Origin: Pseudomonadota bacterium
GTDB lineage: Bacteria; Desulfobacterota; Desulfobacteria; Desulfobacterales; RPRI01
Assembly (NCBI GenBank): GCA_018817425.1
Contig: JAHITX010000030.1
Location: 1-64,000, forward strand
DNA length: 64,000 bases
Direction of reading: 5' to 3'
Below the pieces are notes generated by a model. That model saw nothing but the letters and a program-made list of their open reading frames with translations, was not told where the DNA came from and did no database searches. How positions within the stretch are numbered: position 1 is the first letter of the stretch; every line of letters starts with the position of its first letter. Positions 17,215 to 26,135 of the stretch are shown one piece after another. The translations under genes were made by a program, and so were the position numbers.

Positions 17215-18381
17215 ATGAAAAAAGCTTGCCTGATTTTACTGGCCCTGGTTTTCACTTGTTCCTGTGCAACAAAGCCGGTTACCCAAATGGATGAACCACC
17301 ACCACTACCTGAATTATCGATAATGCCTGTTAAAAAAGATATCAAACCATTATTCGGTAATTTGCTGAAAGAAGTCACCATTTCCAAAACATCTTTCAAT
17401 CCTTCCCAAAAAGAAGAAATAGCTCTTTCATTTTCCCTTTCAAAACCAGCGAGGGTAACGGTTCATGTATATGATCCCGACAGTGATCTTATCAATACAA
17501 TTGAAGAGAATAAGGAGATGCAGCCAGGAGTAAATACAGTTATTTGGAATGGAACGGATATAGCAGGTAATATTGTTCCGGATGAGGCATATTTCTTTAC
17601 AATTACTGCAAAAGATGAATCCGGCAAAGAGGAAATCTATGATCCCACTACTTTTTCCGGAGGAGAAGAGCATGATATTACCACTGCGCATATTGATCCA
17701 CAGCAGTATAACATAAATTATTCAATGCCGGAGATGGGGCGTGTCATGATACGAATGGGAATACAGGGCGGCCCCCTGATGAACCAGTTGGTGGACTGGA
17801 AACCCAGAGTAAAGGGTGCCATAACAGAGTATTGGAACGGTCAAGATAAAGACAATCTGTTAGATATTTACAATAATCCCAAATTCAAGATGATTGTCAC
17901 CTATTTTTCATTGCCGGACAATTCGGTTATTGCTTATGGAAACAAAAAAATTGATTTTCTTGAATACAAAAATAATGTAGTTGAAAAAAGGTTACAAAAG
18001 CCTGTACGGCCTACTTCGGTTCTACGCCGCTCTCATCACTATAATATCCTTAGAACAATCGACTATTGCCCGGAAATCAAAGTGGAATTTGCAAATGTAA
18101 AAGGCACGGAGGGCAATGGCATTCCAGTAATCCAGGGGAAAACAATGGTAAAGGTTATGCTTGATGAAAAAGACAAGATCATATTTCAGAATTTTCAGTT
18201 TGAGATATGTTTTTTCCTCGATCACAAGTTTTATGCCGAGGACGAAACAGGCTATACGCCTTTTAACTGGGTGTGGGACCTTTCAAATGTCGAGGAAGGT
18301 GAGCATTTGCTTACTGTGAATATATCGAGTTTCAAAGACCAGATCGGGATGATAAGTAAGAAAGTGAAAGTAGTGAAATAA
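17215..18381 (+). CDS. Lipoprotein with FlgD-like Ig domain
   Basis: 388 aa. Lipoprotein signal (LVFTCSC, C15 or C17). A proline-rich linker (EPPPLPELS) is followed by a FlgD-type Ig segment at ~60-150 (VTVHVYDPDSD, then VIWNGTDIAGNIVPDEAYFF), a second divergent copy (~155-250), and a C-terminal beta domain. Similar FlgD-like segments end the giant protein at 5079-8876, suggesting a shared assembly context. AAGGAGA at 17204-17210 sets the start. Likely anchored in the outer membrane. Function unknown; it lies in the middle of the envelope-protein set between two CACGAAG palindromes. Confidence 0.7.
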   Translation: MKKACLILLALVFTCSCATKPVTQMDEPPPLPELSIMPVKKDIKPLFGNLLKEVTISKTSFNPSQKEEIALSFSLSKPARVTVHVYDPDSDLINTIEENKEMQPGVNTVIWNGTDIAGNIVPDEAYFFTITAKDESGKEEIYDPTTFSGGEEHDITTAHIDPQQYNINYSMPEMGRVMIRMGIQGGPLMNQLVDWKPRVKGAITEYWNGQDKDNLLDIYNNPKFKMIVTYFSLPDNSVIAYGNKKIDFLEYKNNVVEKRLQKPVRPTSVLRRSHHYNILRTIDYCPEIKVEFANVKGTEGNGIPVIQGKTMVKVMLDEKDKIIFQNFQFEICFFLDHKFYAEDETGYTPFNWVWDLSNVEEGEHLLTVNISSFKDQIGMISKKVKVVK

Positions 18382-18391
18382 TGAATTGGAA

Positions 18392-18462
18392 ACCACGAAG
18401 TACACGAAGAAACACGAAGATATATTTATACTCCTTCGAGTTCTTCGTGCTCTTCGTGGTGT
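18392..18462 (+). repeat. CACGAAG palindrome, copy 3
   Basis: Complete copy: ACCACGAAGTACACGAAG with a third CACGAAG, loop, then CTTCGTGCTCTTCGTGGTGT. A long frame running through it produces a false N-terminal extension on the next gene. Confidence 0.85.
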
Positions 18463-18484
18463 AATAATATTGAGGCTATTTCAT

Positions 18485-19504
18485 ATGAAATCTTTTAGAT
18501 TATTTTTATTATTGGTATGTTGTGTGACATTATTTACTTCCTGTGCTTCTCTGGAAAAGGTAACACTGGAAAAAGCACCGGAGCCCAAAATAGTATTTGA
18601 AGAACTCGAATATGACTTTGGAATTGCCGGGCCGGAAGAGAGCATCTCACATTCTTTTATTTTTACAAATGAAGGGATCTTGCCACTCACCATCAATAAG
18701 GTGAGTACTGATTGCGGGTGTACAGCAGCGGTTGTTTCAGAAAAAGTGATCCCGTCAGATGGAATTGGAGAGATCAGGGCTGTGTTTGAAACCAGACGGT
18801 ATGAAGGGGAACAGGAAAAGCATATTACTGTTTATTCAAATGATCCTGAAGCGCCTGAGATTGAATTGATCATTAAGGGAGTAATAAAAAGAGATGTGGC
18901 GGTAGTTCCACAGGGAATCAATTTCGGTGATGTGGAAAGGGGAAAAACCGCTATCGGCAGTGTGAGACTCCTGCAGCTGTCAAGTCAGAAGCTGGTTTTG
19001 GAAAAAGTCGATGCCGACAAGAGGTATTTTGAGGTGGAAACGTCTCCATTTACAGAAGACAACAGCCGGGGATTTAATATCCATGTCACTTTAAAACCTG
19101 ATGTTCCGGTGGGAAGACTTAATGATGTGATTACTATCCATACAAACCTGAAAAAAAGACCCCGGATTGATGTTGCTGTCTGGGCCAATATTTTGGGACG
19201 TATCAGGGTCGAGCCGGGCGCGTTGTCATTTGGCAGTGTTGGGAAAGGGGATAAGTTTTCCAAAGCTATTTCCGTTTCTGCCAGTGATGGAACAACGTTT
19301 CAAATTGTAAAGATTGAATGTGATCTGCCGTTTCTGCATTTTGATACTCCTTTGGGCAAAAAGAGGAGTGCTTTTGAGATAAAGGGTAAAGTTGACAAAA
19401 TAAGCCCTGCGGGGAATGTGTCTTCACAACTGAGCATTTATACTGATGATCCGGATCAGAATGTGATTCATGTACCCGTTTATGGGGTTGTGAAAGCTCA
19501 ATAA
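18485..19504 (+). CDS. DUF1573-family lipoprotein
   Basis: 339 aa. ATG at 18485 with GAGG at 18472-18475; a longer frame from 18386 would translate the palindrome and is rejected. Lipoprotein signal ending FTSC (C20). DUF1573 (ASH/MSP-like Ig fold) at ~37-140 with the hallmark STDCGCTAAVV, followed by two more Ig-like repeats (~140-240 and 240-335). These folds bind partners in envelope or surface assemblies; no enzyme activity is expected. Part of the 15.3-20.4 kb set of envelope proteins. Confidence 0.85.
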   Translation: MKSFRLFLLLVCCVTLFTSCASLEKVTLEKAPEPKIVFEELEYDFGIAGPEESISHSFIFTNEGILPLTINKVSTDCGCTAAVVSEKVIPSDGIGEIRAVFETRRYEGEQEKHITVYSNDPEAPEIELIIKGVIKRDVAVVPQGINFGDVERGKTAIGSVRLLQLSSQKLVLEKVDADKRYFEVETSPFTEDNSRGFNIHVTLKPDVPVGRLNDVITIHTNLKKRPRIDVAVWANILGRIRVEPGALSFGSVGKGDKFSKAISVSASDGTTFQIVKIECDLPFLHFDTPLGKKRSAFEIKGKVDKISPAGNVSSQLSIYTDDPDQNVIHVPVYGVVKAQ

Positions 19505-19509
19505 TAAAT

Positions 19510-19588
19510 CACCACGAAGGTCACGAAGAAAGCGAAGAAATATAAAAAATAAAAAAACTTCGTGCCCCTTCGTGCTCTTCGTGGTGAA
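19510..19588 (+). repeat. CACGAAG palindrome, copy 4
   Basis: ACCACGAAGGTCACGAAGAA, A-rich loop, then CTTCGTGCCCCTTCGTG and CTCTTCGTGGTGAA. It fills the gap between the DUF1573 gene and the barrel gene. Confidence 0.85.
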
Positions 19589-19613
19589 ACAATTAACAAA
19601 AGCGGAAGGGAAA

Positions 19614-20363
19614 ATGAAAAAAGCGCATTTTATCTTTATATTACTGCTAATCTTGTTTGTGTGTTGTCCTCAAATTGTTGTGGCTGGTCCACCGGTTGTT
19701 ATCGGAAATGCTGAAGTTATTCCTTACAAAACTTGGGAGGCCTGGGGTACTTTTAACTACAAGCATACAAAAGACGCCAAGATCTACAGTGTACCAACAA
19801 TTGAAATAATATACGGGCTTTTACCCAGGCTGGAAGTCGGCATTGAAAGTGCTTATGCCATAGAAGACGAGGATGGCCATAAAATCAGAGGTATTGATTT
19901 TGTTGCCATTCAGCCGAAATATCTCATAAAAGAAGAAGAAAAGATATATCCGGCAATAGCCGCAACTCTCCAGTTGGAAGTGCCAACTGATAGTGGCAAA
20001 GACTCTCTCGAATGGGATGATAGAATTTGGGCTCCAGGATTGGCGATGCAGAAACATTTTGGAAAGATTTTGTGCATTACGCAACTTAAATACTATTTTG
20101 ATAAAGATTACGACACGGAAAAATACAGGTTCGGAGTTGATGTATTCTATAAATTGACGGATAGACTCAAACTCTTGAGCGAAGTTTATACGATAAAATA
20201 TATTCATTCATCTAAAATTGATGAGACGAATTTCAGACTTGGTTTTAAGTATAATTTTTTAAAAAATGCAAAGGTGTATTTTGCCGCAGGACGAAGCCTG
20301 AGAAGTGTTAAGGAGAACAGACCGTATTTTGAAGGTTCGGGTGGTGTCATGTTTGAATTTTAA
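19614..20363 (+). CDS. Putative outer-membrane beta-barrel protein (transporter-like)
   Basis: 249 aa. ATG at 19614 after GAAGGGA; the longer frame from 19572 begins inside the palindrome. Signal peptide (1-~23, ending VVAGPP), then alternating hydrophobic beta strands with many aromatic residues and a terminal phenylalanine (GGVMFEF), as in outer-membrane barrels. The pattern (yGLLPRLEVGIES, later RLKLLSEVYT) resembles the small 'MetA-pathway of phenol degradation' barrel family. It ends the envelope set and may be its outer-membrane component. Specific substrate unknown. Confidence 0.65.
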   Translation: MKKAHFIFILLLILFVCCPQIVVAGPPVVIGNAEVIPYKTWEAWGTFNYKHTKDAKIYSVPTIEIIYGLLPRLEVGIESAYAIEDEDGHKIRGIDFVAIQPKYLIKEEEKIYPAIAATLQLEVPTDSGKDSLEWDDRIWAPGLAMQKHFGKILCITQLKYYFDKDYDTEKYRFGVDVFYKLTDRLKLLSEVYTIKYIHSSKIDETNFRLGFKYNFLKNAKVYFAAGRSLRSVKENRPYFEGSGGVMFEF

Positions 20364-20390
20364 CAAACTTAGTATTTCTTAACCACGAAG

Positions 20391-20441
20391 GTTTCTATTT
20401 AATTAAACTTCTTCGTGACTCTTCGTGCCCTTCGTGGTGAA
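20391..20441 (+). repeat. CACGAAG palindrome, copy 5 (short left arm)
   Basis: Left arm reduced to AACCACGAAGG. Right arm complete: CTTCGTGACTCTTCGTGCCC then TTCGTGGTGA. It lies between the barrel gene and the ABC substrate-binding gene. Confidence 0.8.
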
Positions 20442-20482
20442 TATTCTTTTTCATAGAAACAATACGATATAAGGATTTCAAA

Positions 20483-21496
20483 ATGAGAAAAACCGTTAAT
20501 ATTTTATTGGCCATATTGATTATCTGTCTGATATTTGGTTGCTCAAAAGATAAGCAACAAGAAGTGGTGATTTATACTTCTTTGGACCAGATATATTCTG
20601 ACCCTGTTTTTAAAGATTATGAGAAAAAGACCGGAGTCAGGGTCAAGGCAGTATTTGATGTTGAAGCGGCAAAAACGACAGGGCTTGTAAACAGACTGAT
20701 AGCAGAAAAAGACCGCCCAAAATGCGATGTGTTCTGGAATTCTGAGATCGGCAGGACCATTACTTTGAAACAAAAGGGGATTCTGGCCGTCTATCGATCT
20801 CCTTCCGCTAAAGATATTCCTGAGCTGTTTAAAGACAAGGACGGTTTCTGGACAGGTTTTGCAGCCCGTGCCCGGGTGCTTGTTTACAATACAAACCTTT
20901 TAAAGCAAGAAGATCTGCCCAAATCTATTTTTGAACTGACGGAAGCCAAATGGAAAGGAAAGGTTGCTCTTGCATATCCGCTTTTTGGCACAACAGCCAC
21001 TCACATGGCGGCTATGTATTGCTTACTGGGACAGGAAAAGACTGAAGGTTATTTAAAAGCGCTAAGGGCAAACGATGTTGTAATTGTAAACGGGAATTCC
21101 ACTGCAAGAGATATTGTTGTTGAGGGTAAGCTTCCCATTGCTTTCACCGATACTGATGACGTGAATGTTGCCGTTCAATCCGGCAAACCGGTGAAAATGT
21201 TATATCCAGACCATGACGGAATTGGAACTCTATTGATTCCTAACACGGTTGCGCTTATCAAAAACGGTCCGAATCCTGAAGAGGGAAAGAAGCTCATTGA
21301 TTATCTGCTCAGCAGGGAAGTGGAAAGCAAACTCTCCTTTTGCGAATCCGCGCAGATGCCTCTCAGGGACAATGTAAAAAAACCGGGTCATGTGCCGGAA
21401 TTTACATCCATAAAGGCCATGGAAGTGGATTATTATGAAGTTGAAGGGAATATGGAAAAATCAGCCGGGTTTTGTCAAAGCCTGTTTATAAGATAA
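20483..21496 (+). CDS. ABC transporter substrate-binding lipoprotein, Fe(III)-type
   Basis: 337 aa. Lipoprotein signal ending IFGC (C20). The rest is an extracellular solute-binding protein of the FbpA/AfuA class (VVIYTSLDQIYSDPVF, then CDVFWNSEIGRT, WTGFAARARVLVYNT, and a C-terminal SREVESKLSFCESAQMPL). Family members bind ferric iron or, in some cases, other anion complexes, and deliver to an FbpB/FbpC-type permease and ATPase, which follow here. AAGGA before the ATG supports the start. The C-terminal end overlaps the region from which the permease could start if a TTG were used. Confidence 0.85.
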   Translation: MRKTVNILLAILIICLIFGCSKDKQQEVVIYTSLDQIYSDPVFKDYEKKTGVRVKAVFDVEAAKTTGLVNRLIAEKDRPKCDVFWNSEIGRTITLKQKGILAVYRSPSAKDIPELFKDKDGFWTGFAARARVLVYNTNLLKQEDLPKSIFELTEAKWKGKVALAYPLFGTTATHMAAMYCLLGQEKTEGYLKALRANDVVIVNGNSTARDIVVEGKLPIAFTDTDDVNVAVQSGKPVKMLYPDHDGIGTLLIPNTVALIKNGPNPEEGKKLIDYLLSREVESKLSFCESAQMPLRDNVKKPGHVPEFTSIKAMEVDYYEVEGNMEKSAGFCQSLFIR

Positions 21497-21501
21497 TCCA
21501 A

Positions 21502-23064
21502 ATGAATCCTCCACGCGGTTTTTCCTTTACTATTGTTTTCCTGTTTGGTGCAGTAGTCCTATTACCCATATTCTATATGTTGCTTATGCCGTTTCGGGCG
21601 GATACCGCCGAGCAATTTGGCGAATTATTCGCAGTGTTTGACAGCCGTCACATTGGCCTTGCCAAAAACAGCCTTGAATTGGCCGGGGGAGCTGCCTTAT
21701 TGAGCATTATTGTTGGAGTGCCTCTTGCGTCACTGATAAGCAGAACAGATCTTTGGGGCAAAAGAGTGATAGGAGTTGCGTATTTTATTCCTGTCCTGAT
21801 TCCTCCCTATATCCATGCAATTGTATGGACCCATATGGGCCCATTTATTGAGCATAATTTTTTTTTTGATATACACAGTTTGGCGGGGGCGATTTTAGTC
21901 CTTACTCTTTCCTATTTCCCCTTTGTCACAATAATGACCATTGCAGGCTTAAAGTCAATTGACAGGAACCTGGAGGAGGCATCTTTTTTATCCCACAACA
22001 GGTTCCAAACCTTCTACAAAATTACAATACCTCTTATTACACCCCATATAATTTCAGGGGCAATATTTGTTTTTGTGTTTTCCGTTATAAATGTTAGCGT
22101 CCCTGATATCTTAAGAGTGAAAGTATATCCGCTTGAGATTTTTATCCAGTTCAGTGCTTTTTATAACGAAAAGGCTGCAACTTTATTGTCTCTGCCTCTG
22201 ATTGGAGTGACTTTTGTTTTAATTGCCCTGCAAAAGTTTTACATGAAAGACCGGTCATATATCCAAATATCTGCAGGTATTAAAAAATATTCAAAATATA
22301 AACTTGGTGTATTTAATATTGTTGCCTTGATTTTTTGTATAGCAATACTTTGTTTTTCCGTCATCGTTCCAGTAGCTGTTTTGATAAAAACTGCGGGGGG
22401 GCTTGATACTTACATAAGAGTTTTGAGCACATCCTCGGATCAGATCTGCTACAGTGTAATACTCGCATTTTGCGGGGCTGTGCTTACAATGTTTCTGGGA
22501 TTTTCATTGGCTTATCTGATAGACAGGTTGAAAGGTCGGCCAATGGTCTTTTTATCATGGGCGACATTTCTGCCTCTTTCCATACCGGCAACGACCTTGG
22601 GTATTGGTCTGATAGGCGTTTGGAATAGGCCCGTGGCGGATCTGGTCTACAGCAGTTCTATTATTATCGTTTTGGGTTATATTGCACGTTTCATCCCATA
22701 CTCGGTAATCGTGCTTGGCTCGGGTCTGAAACAAGTTGATAGACGGCTGGAAGAAGCGGCGTTTTTGGCTGGATCATACTGGTCAAATATGATTCGAAAG
22801 ATTGTTATCCCTTTGCTACGACATAACTTGTTTGCTGTTTTTTTTATAGTATTCGTTCTTTCTTTCGGTGAGCTGGGAACAACGCTTTTAATCATTCCGC
22901 CCGGAAGAGAAACAATCCCGATAAAGGCTTATAATTTGATGCATTATGGTGCAGATCAAATGGTGGCAGCGTTGTGCCTGATACTTGTAACCTTGATACT
23001 TGCCATTTCAGGTGTTTTTCTGATATTCCATAAAAAAATGTTTAGGATTGCAGAAATAAAATGA
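21502..23064 (+). CDS. ABC transporter permease, FbpB-like (two fused membrane domains)
   Basis: 520 aa, about 12 transmembrane helices in two homologous halves, each with the EAA loop that docks the ATPase (first near residue 160, EEASFLSHNRFQTFYKITIP; second near residue 420, EEAAFLAGSYW). This is the layout of iron(III) permeases such as FbpB/SfuB. ATG at 21502 was preferred; a TTG at 21472 would give 10 more residues and overlap the upstream gene by 25 bp. The 3' end overlaps the ATPase gene (ATGA), showing coupled translation. Confidence 0.88.
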   Translation: MNPPRGFSFTIVFLFGAVVLLPIFYMLLMPFRADTAEQFGELFAVFDSRHIGLAKNSLELAGGAALLSIIVGVPLASLISRTDLWGKRVIGVAYFIPVLIPPYIHAIVWTHMGPFIEHNFFFDIHSLAGAILVLTLSYFPFVTIMTIAGLKSIDRNLEEASFLSHNRFQTFYKITIPLITPHIISGAIFVFVFSVINVSVPDILRVKVYPLEIFIQFSAFYNEKAATLLSLPLIGVTFVLIALQKFYMKDRSYIQISAGIKKYSKYKLGVFNIVALIFCIAILCFSVIVPVAVLIKTAGGLDTYIRVLSTSSDQICYSVILAFCGAVLTMFLGFSLAYLIDRLKGRPMVFLSWATFLPLSIPATTLGIGLIGVWNRPVADLVYSSSIIIVLGYIARFIPYSVIVLGSGLKQVDRRLEEAAFLAGSYWSNMIRKIVIPLLRHNLFAVFFIVFVLSFGELGTTLLIIPPGRETIPIKAYNLMHYGADQMVAALCLILVTLILAISGVFLIFHKKMFRIAEIK

Positions 23065-23777
23065 TATCAATAACTAACCTTACGAAAAGATATGGAGGAA
23101 CAAAAGCACTAAAGGGTGTAACGCTTGAGGTTTCACCTAACGAAATTCTGGCATTAGTCGGACCTTCAGGATGCGGCAAGACAAGCCTTTTAAGGCTTAT
23201 TGCCGGTCTGGAGCACCCTGACGATGGAAATATATTAATTGATAATGCTACGGTCGGCACGCAGTATGGGTTTATTCCGCCTCACAAGAGAAAGTTGTCT
23301 ATGGTGTTTCAGGATCTTGCTCTCTGGCCCCATATGTCTGTCAAAGCGCATATTGGATTTGTTCTCAAGGCTAAGAAATTGTCTAAAGAAGCCATGCAAC
23401 ACGAGACGGATCAAATTCTAAAAAACGTTAATCTAAATAATTACAATAATCGATACCCTCATCAACTCTCAGGGGGGGAGAGACAGCGCCTTGCAATTGC
23501 AAGAGCAATTGCCTCAGATCCTTTGTATTTGCTTATGGATGAGCCCTTCAGCAATCTTGACCCTGTGTTGAAAGAAGAATTGCAGGATTTTATTATCGGA
23601 CTCAAGAACAGGCTGGGAATGGGTATTATATATGTAACACATAATATTGAGGAGGTAATTGTAATGGCTGATCGAATTGCAATTATGAACAGAGGGGAAC
23701 TAAAACAGGTGGGAACTAAGGATGAAGTACTTGGCAATCCTATGGATGAATTTGTCCGTCGATTCCTAAAGCTTTAA
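23061..23777 (+). CDS. ABC transporter ATPase, FbpC-like
   Basis: 238 aa. Walker A GPSGCGKTS (34-42), Q-loop (VFQDLALWPHM), signature LSGGERQR, Walker B LLMDEPFSNLD and switch histidine in YVTHN. The C-terminal regulatory extension of many FbpC proteins is lacking, so this is the short form. Its start overlaps the permease stop by 4 nt. It powers uptake through the permease at 21502-23064. Confidence 0.92.
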   Translation: MISITNLTKRYGGTKALKGVTLEVSPNEILALVGPSGCGKTSLLRLIAGLEHPDDGNILIDNATVGTQYGFIPPHKRKLSMVFQDLALWPHMSVKAHIGFVLKAKKLSKEAMQHETDQILKNVNLNNYNNRYPHQLSGGERQRLAIARAIASDPLYLLMDEPFSNLDPVLKEELQDFIIGLKNRLGMGIIYVTHNIEEVIVMADRIAIMNRGELKQVGTKDEVLGNPMDEFVRRFLKL

Positions 23778-24278
23778 ATGACTATGAAAAAATCCAAATT
23801 AATTTATTCAATATTTATTTCTTTGTTTGTCTTTATCATTTTTGTTTCCTGCTCTCATGCCTCAGCCGGTCAAAAACACCTGGTATTTTCTACATGTGAA
23901 GGTTTTGAGGTAGATAAGTGCGCATCAATCTGGCTCATAAAGCGCTTTATTGACAAGAATGCCGAGATAAAATTTTTTCCAAAGGGTGAAACAATAAAAG
24001 AAGGTATATTATTTGATACTCCGGAAGCCAAATTTAGGCGATACTTTAACATGTCTACGTTTGAAAGCCTGTTGCTGCATTATAATATAAAAAATGCAAA
24101 AGCTGTTCATATAGGTAAAATCATACATGATATTGAGGTAAACACATGGGAGAGAAAAGTCATGAACGAGACCATTTCAGTAAAGGACACCGTAAACAGG
24201 ATCATCTTGGAAGCAAACGACAGTAAGGAAATTATTGAAAGATGTAACAGCTATTTCGATGCTCTTTATGAGGAGTAA
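23778..24278 (+). CDS. Exported ChrB-like (chromate-resistance C-terminal domain) protein
   Basis: 166 aa. N-terminal hydrophobic signal with a possible lipobox (FVSC, C25). The mature part matches the ChrB C-terminal ('Chrome_Resist') pattern: VDKCASIWLIKRFIDKNAEI, then FPKG, LFDTPEAKFRR, and later IHDIEVN. In ChrB this domain is cytoplasmic and attached to a regulator; here it stands alone behind a signal peptide. It begins directly after the ABC ATPase stop codon, so it probably belongs to the import operon and may handle the same oxyanion or metal (inference). Convergent with mltA, with a 49-bp gap holding a weak GGCC stem followed by T-rich sequence. Confidence 0.7.
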   Translation: MTMKKSKLIYSIFISLFVFIIFVSCSHASAGQKHLVFSTCEGFEVDKCASIWLIKRFIDKNAEIKFFPKGETIKEGILFDTPEAKFRRYFNMSTFESLLLHYNIKNAKAVHIGKIIHDIEVNTWERKVMNETISVKDTVNRIILEANDSKEIIERCNSYFDALYEE

Positions 24279-24327
24279 TTAGTATAGGTTCCCAAGCTGC
24301 TTAAGCGGCCGACAGATCTTTTTGGCC

Positions 24328-25548
24328 TTATTTTTTGGCCGGTTTTAATACAAGAAAATAAAAACTCCCCTCATGTTGCATGTTCCCTGCTGCTATTTCG
24401 GCATATTTCCCGTTACCCCAAAAAAGATCCGCCCGGCCCGGCCCGCGTATCGCACCTCCCGTATCCTGGGCTAATACAAATTTATTATAATTTGACCAGG
24501 CAATAATTTCTCCGTTTTCATCTATATCAGGTTTTAATGTTTCTACATAAACTAACCCTGATAATGGAAATATGCTTTTGTCCAATGCTACTGATCTTTG
24601 CGGCGTAAGTTTTACTTCAAGATATCCAAAAGGCCCGGCTTGTTCAGTCTTAAAAAAAACATAGCTTGGGTTATGATTTAAAATTTCGTGCATTTTTTCA
24701 GGATTGGAATATAAATACTTACGAATATTTTGCATAGACATTTCCGAACGCGGTATAATATCCTGCTGAATCAATAAAGCTCCGATACTTTTATATGGAT
24801 GCCCATTTGTAGCATGATAATGGACATTTAAAATTTCTCCGTTATCAAGATCAATCTTTCCCGACCCTTGTATCTGAAGAAAAAAAAGGCTGACCGGATC
24901 TTTGACCCAAGCAATAACTATAGCTTCATTTTCAGCAATTGCTCCCGTTTCGATTTGCTTACGATCGTAGTAAGGCACAACCGTTTGGCCTGTATATCGT
25001 CCTGTAATTTTTTCTCCTTTATATTTTGAAGAAAATGAGGAAAGATTGATAGTAACAAGATCTGATGGCATCCCGTAAACCGGATATTTATATATGTCAT
25101 TTTTAAAAAGGCTTCCTTCAAGCTCAGGCTCATAATATCCTGTAAACAGAACTCTTCCGTTTTTATCGTTTCCTGTAGATTTATAAACATAGTAATTCGT
25201 TTTAATATAATCTCTTAAGGCATCCGCTGATGGCCTGCTTATAATAAACTTTTGAAAAGCTTCTAAAGATTCTACCATTTGAGATGTAGTATAAATATCA
25301 TTGGCAAATTTAAATTTTTTATCGGCAGGCCTTTTTAAAAGGTAAGAAAGACTTTGCTTTATGCTTTCATCCAGATTTTCATAATTTAAATCATCACAAA
25401 AATCAGGATATTTTGAGGAAGATAGTTTTACCATTGCTTCCATTTCAACTCTGGAGCCCAATATAAATTTAGCACATCCTGTAAAGCCCAAAATCAAAAC
25501 AGATAACAGAAAGAAAGCAACTAATATGTTTTTTATTTTTTTTTGCAT
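24328..25548 (-). CDS. mltA: Membrane-bound lytic murein transglycosylase A
   Basis: 406 aa from the ATG at 25548, chosen because it starts a lipoprotein signal ending FTGC (C25); the frame is open further upstream but that would bury the signal. MltA domain with GYYEPELEGS and VPYYDRKQI, and the 3D-domain motif QDTGGAIRGPGRADLFWG, whose aspartates include the catalytic acid. The enzyme cleaves the MurNAc-GlcNAc bond from the inner face of the outer membrane. The start lies 19 bp after the moaC stop, so both are probably in one transcript. Confidence 0.93.
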   Translation of the reverse strand: MQKKIKNILVAFFLLSVLILGFTGCAKFILGSRVEMEAMVKLSSSKYPDFCDDLNYENLDESIKQSLSYLLKRPADKKFKFANDIYTTSQMVESLEAFQKFIISRPSADALRDYIKTNYYVYKSTGNDKNGRVLFTGYYEPELEGSLFKNDIYKYPVYGMPSDLVTINLSSFSSKYKGEKITGRYTGQTVVPYYDRKQIETGAIAENEAIVIAWVKDPVSLFFLQIQGSGKIDLDNGEILNVHYHATNGHPYKSIGALLIQQDIIPRSEMSMQNIRKYLYSNPEKMHEILNHNPSYVFFKTEQAGPFGYLEVKLTPQRSVALDKSIFPLSGLVYVETLKPDIDENGEIIAWSNYNKFVLAQDTGGAIRGPGRADLFWGNGKYAEIAAGNMQHEGSFYFLVLKPAKK

Positions 25549-25567
25549 TATCAAATCCAAATTTTTG

Positions 25568-26059
25568 TCAGGAAGAACTATATTTTTCTCTCGTGAATTT
25601 TCCGCTTTTGCCGCCTTGTTTTTCAATAAGGCATATATCTGAAATAGTCATTTCCCTGTCATAGGATTTACACATATCATATATAGTTAAAGCCGCAACG
25701 GATACAGCCGTTAAAGCTTCCATTTCAATACCTGTCTGGCTGAAAATCTTAGCTGAAGCCTCTATTCTTATAGTATTTGAAACATCATCCGGATAAAAAT
25801 CCACAGCAACATGCGTTAAATTTAATGGATGGCACATCGGTATAAGTTCCGATGTTTTTTTGGCCGCCATTATTCCGGCAATCCTGGCTGTTTCTAAGAC
25901 ATTTCCTTTTTTAACCTTTTGATTCATTATCATCGCCAAGGTATCTTTTTTCATGGAAACAAAACCACCAGCAATTGCACTTCTTTGAGTTGGTTTTTTT
26001 TCTGTAACATCAACCATGCGCACATTGCCGTTTTTATCAATATGAGTAAAAGAAGACAC
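25568..26059 (-). CDS. moaC: Cyclic pyranopterin monophosphate synthase
   Basis: 163 aa. A GTG at 26059 is taken as start: it is preceded by AAAGGGGA at good spacing and gives the usual N-terminus (V)SSFTHIDKNGNVRMVDV; an ATG 33 nt upstream lacks such a site. Family motifs KKTSELIPMCHPL and TGIEMEALTAVSVAALT are present. MoaC converts the MoaA product to cyclic pyranopterin monophosphate in molybdopterin synthesis, which fits an anaerobe with molybdenum/tungsten enzymes. No other moa gene is adjacent. Confidence 0.94.
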   Translation of the reverse strand: MSSFTHIDKNGNVRMVDVTEKKPTQRSAIAGGFVSMKKDTLAMIMNQKVKKGNVLETARIAGIMAAKKTSELIPMCHPLNLTHVAVDFYPDDVSNTIRIEASAKIFSQTGIEMEALTAVSVAALTIYDMCKSYDREMTISDICLIEKQGGKSGKFTREKYSSS

Positions 26060-26135
26060 TATGATTTCCCCTTTCCTTTTGTCAGCTAACAATTCATGAG
26101 CTTTGTAAATTTATAAGCTATCTTTTTCTTATTCG

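Noticed and set aside
18386-18484. N-terminal extension of the DUF1573 gene (33 extra residues)
   Set aside because: The extra residues are a translation of the CACGAAG palindrome; the ATG at 18485 has a ribosome-binding site and starts a lipoprotein signal.
24279-24345. Strong terminator between the ChrB-like gene and mltA
   Set aside because: Only a 4-bp GGCC stem with T-rich sequence is visible, too weak to list as a terminator.
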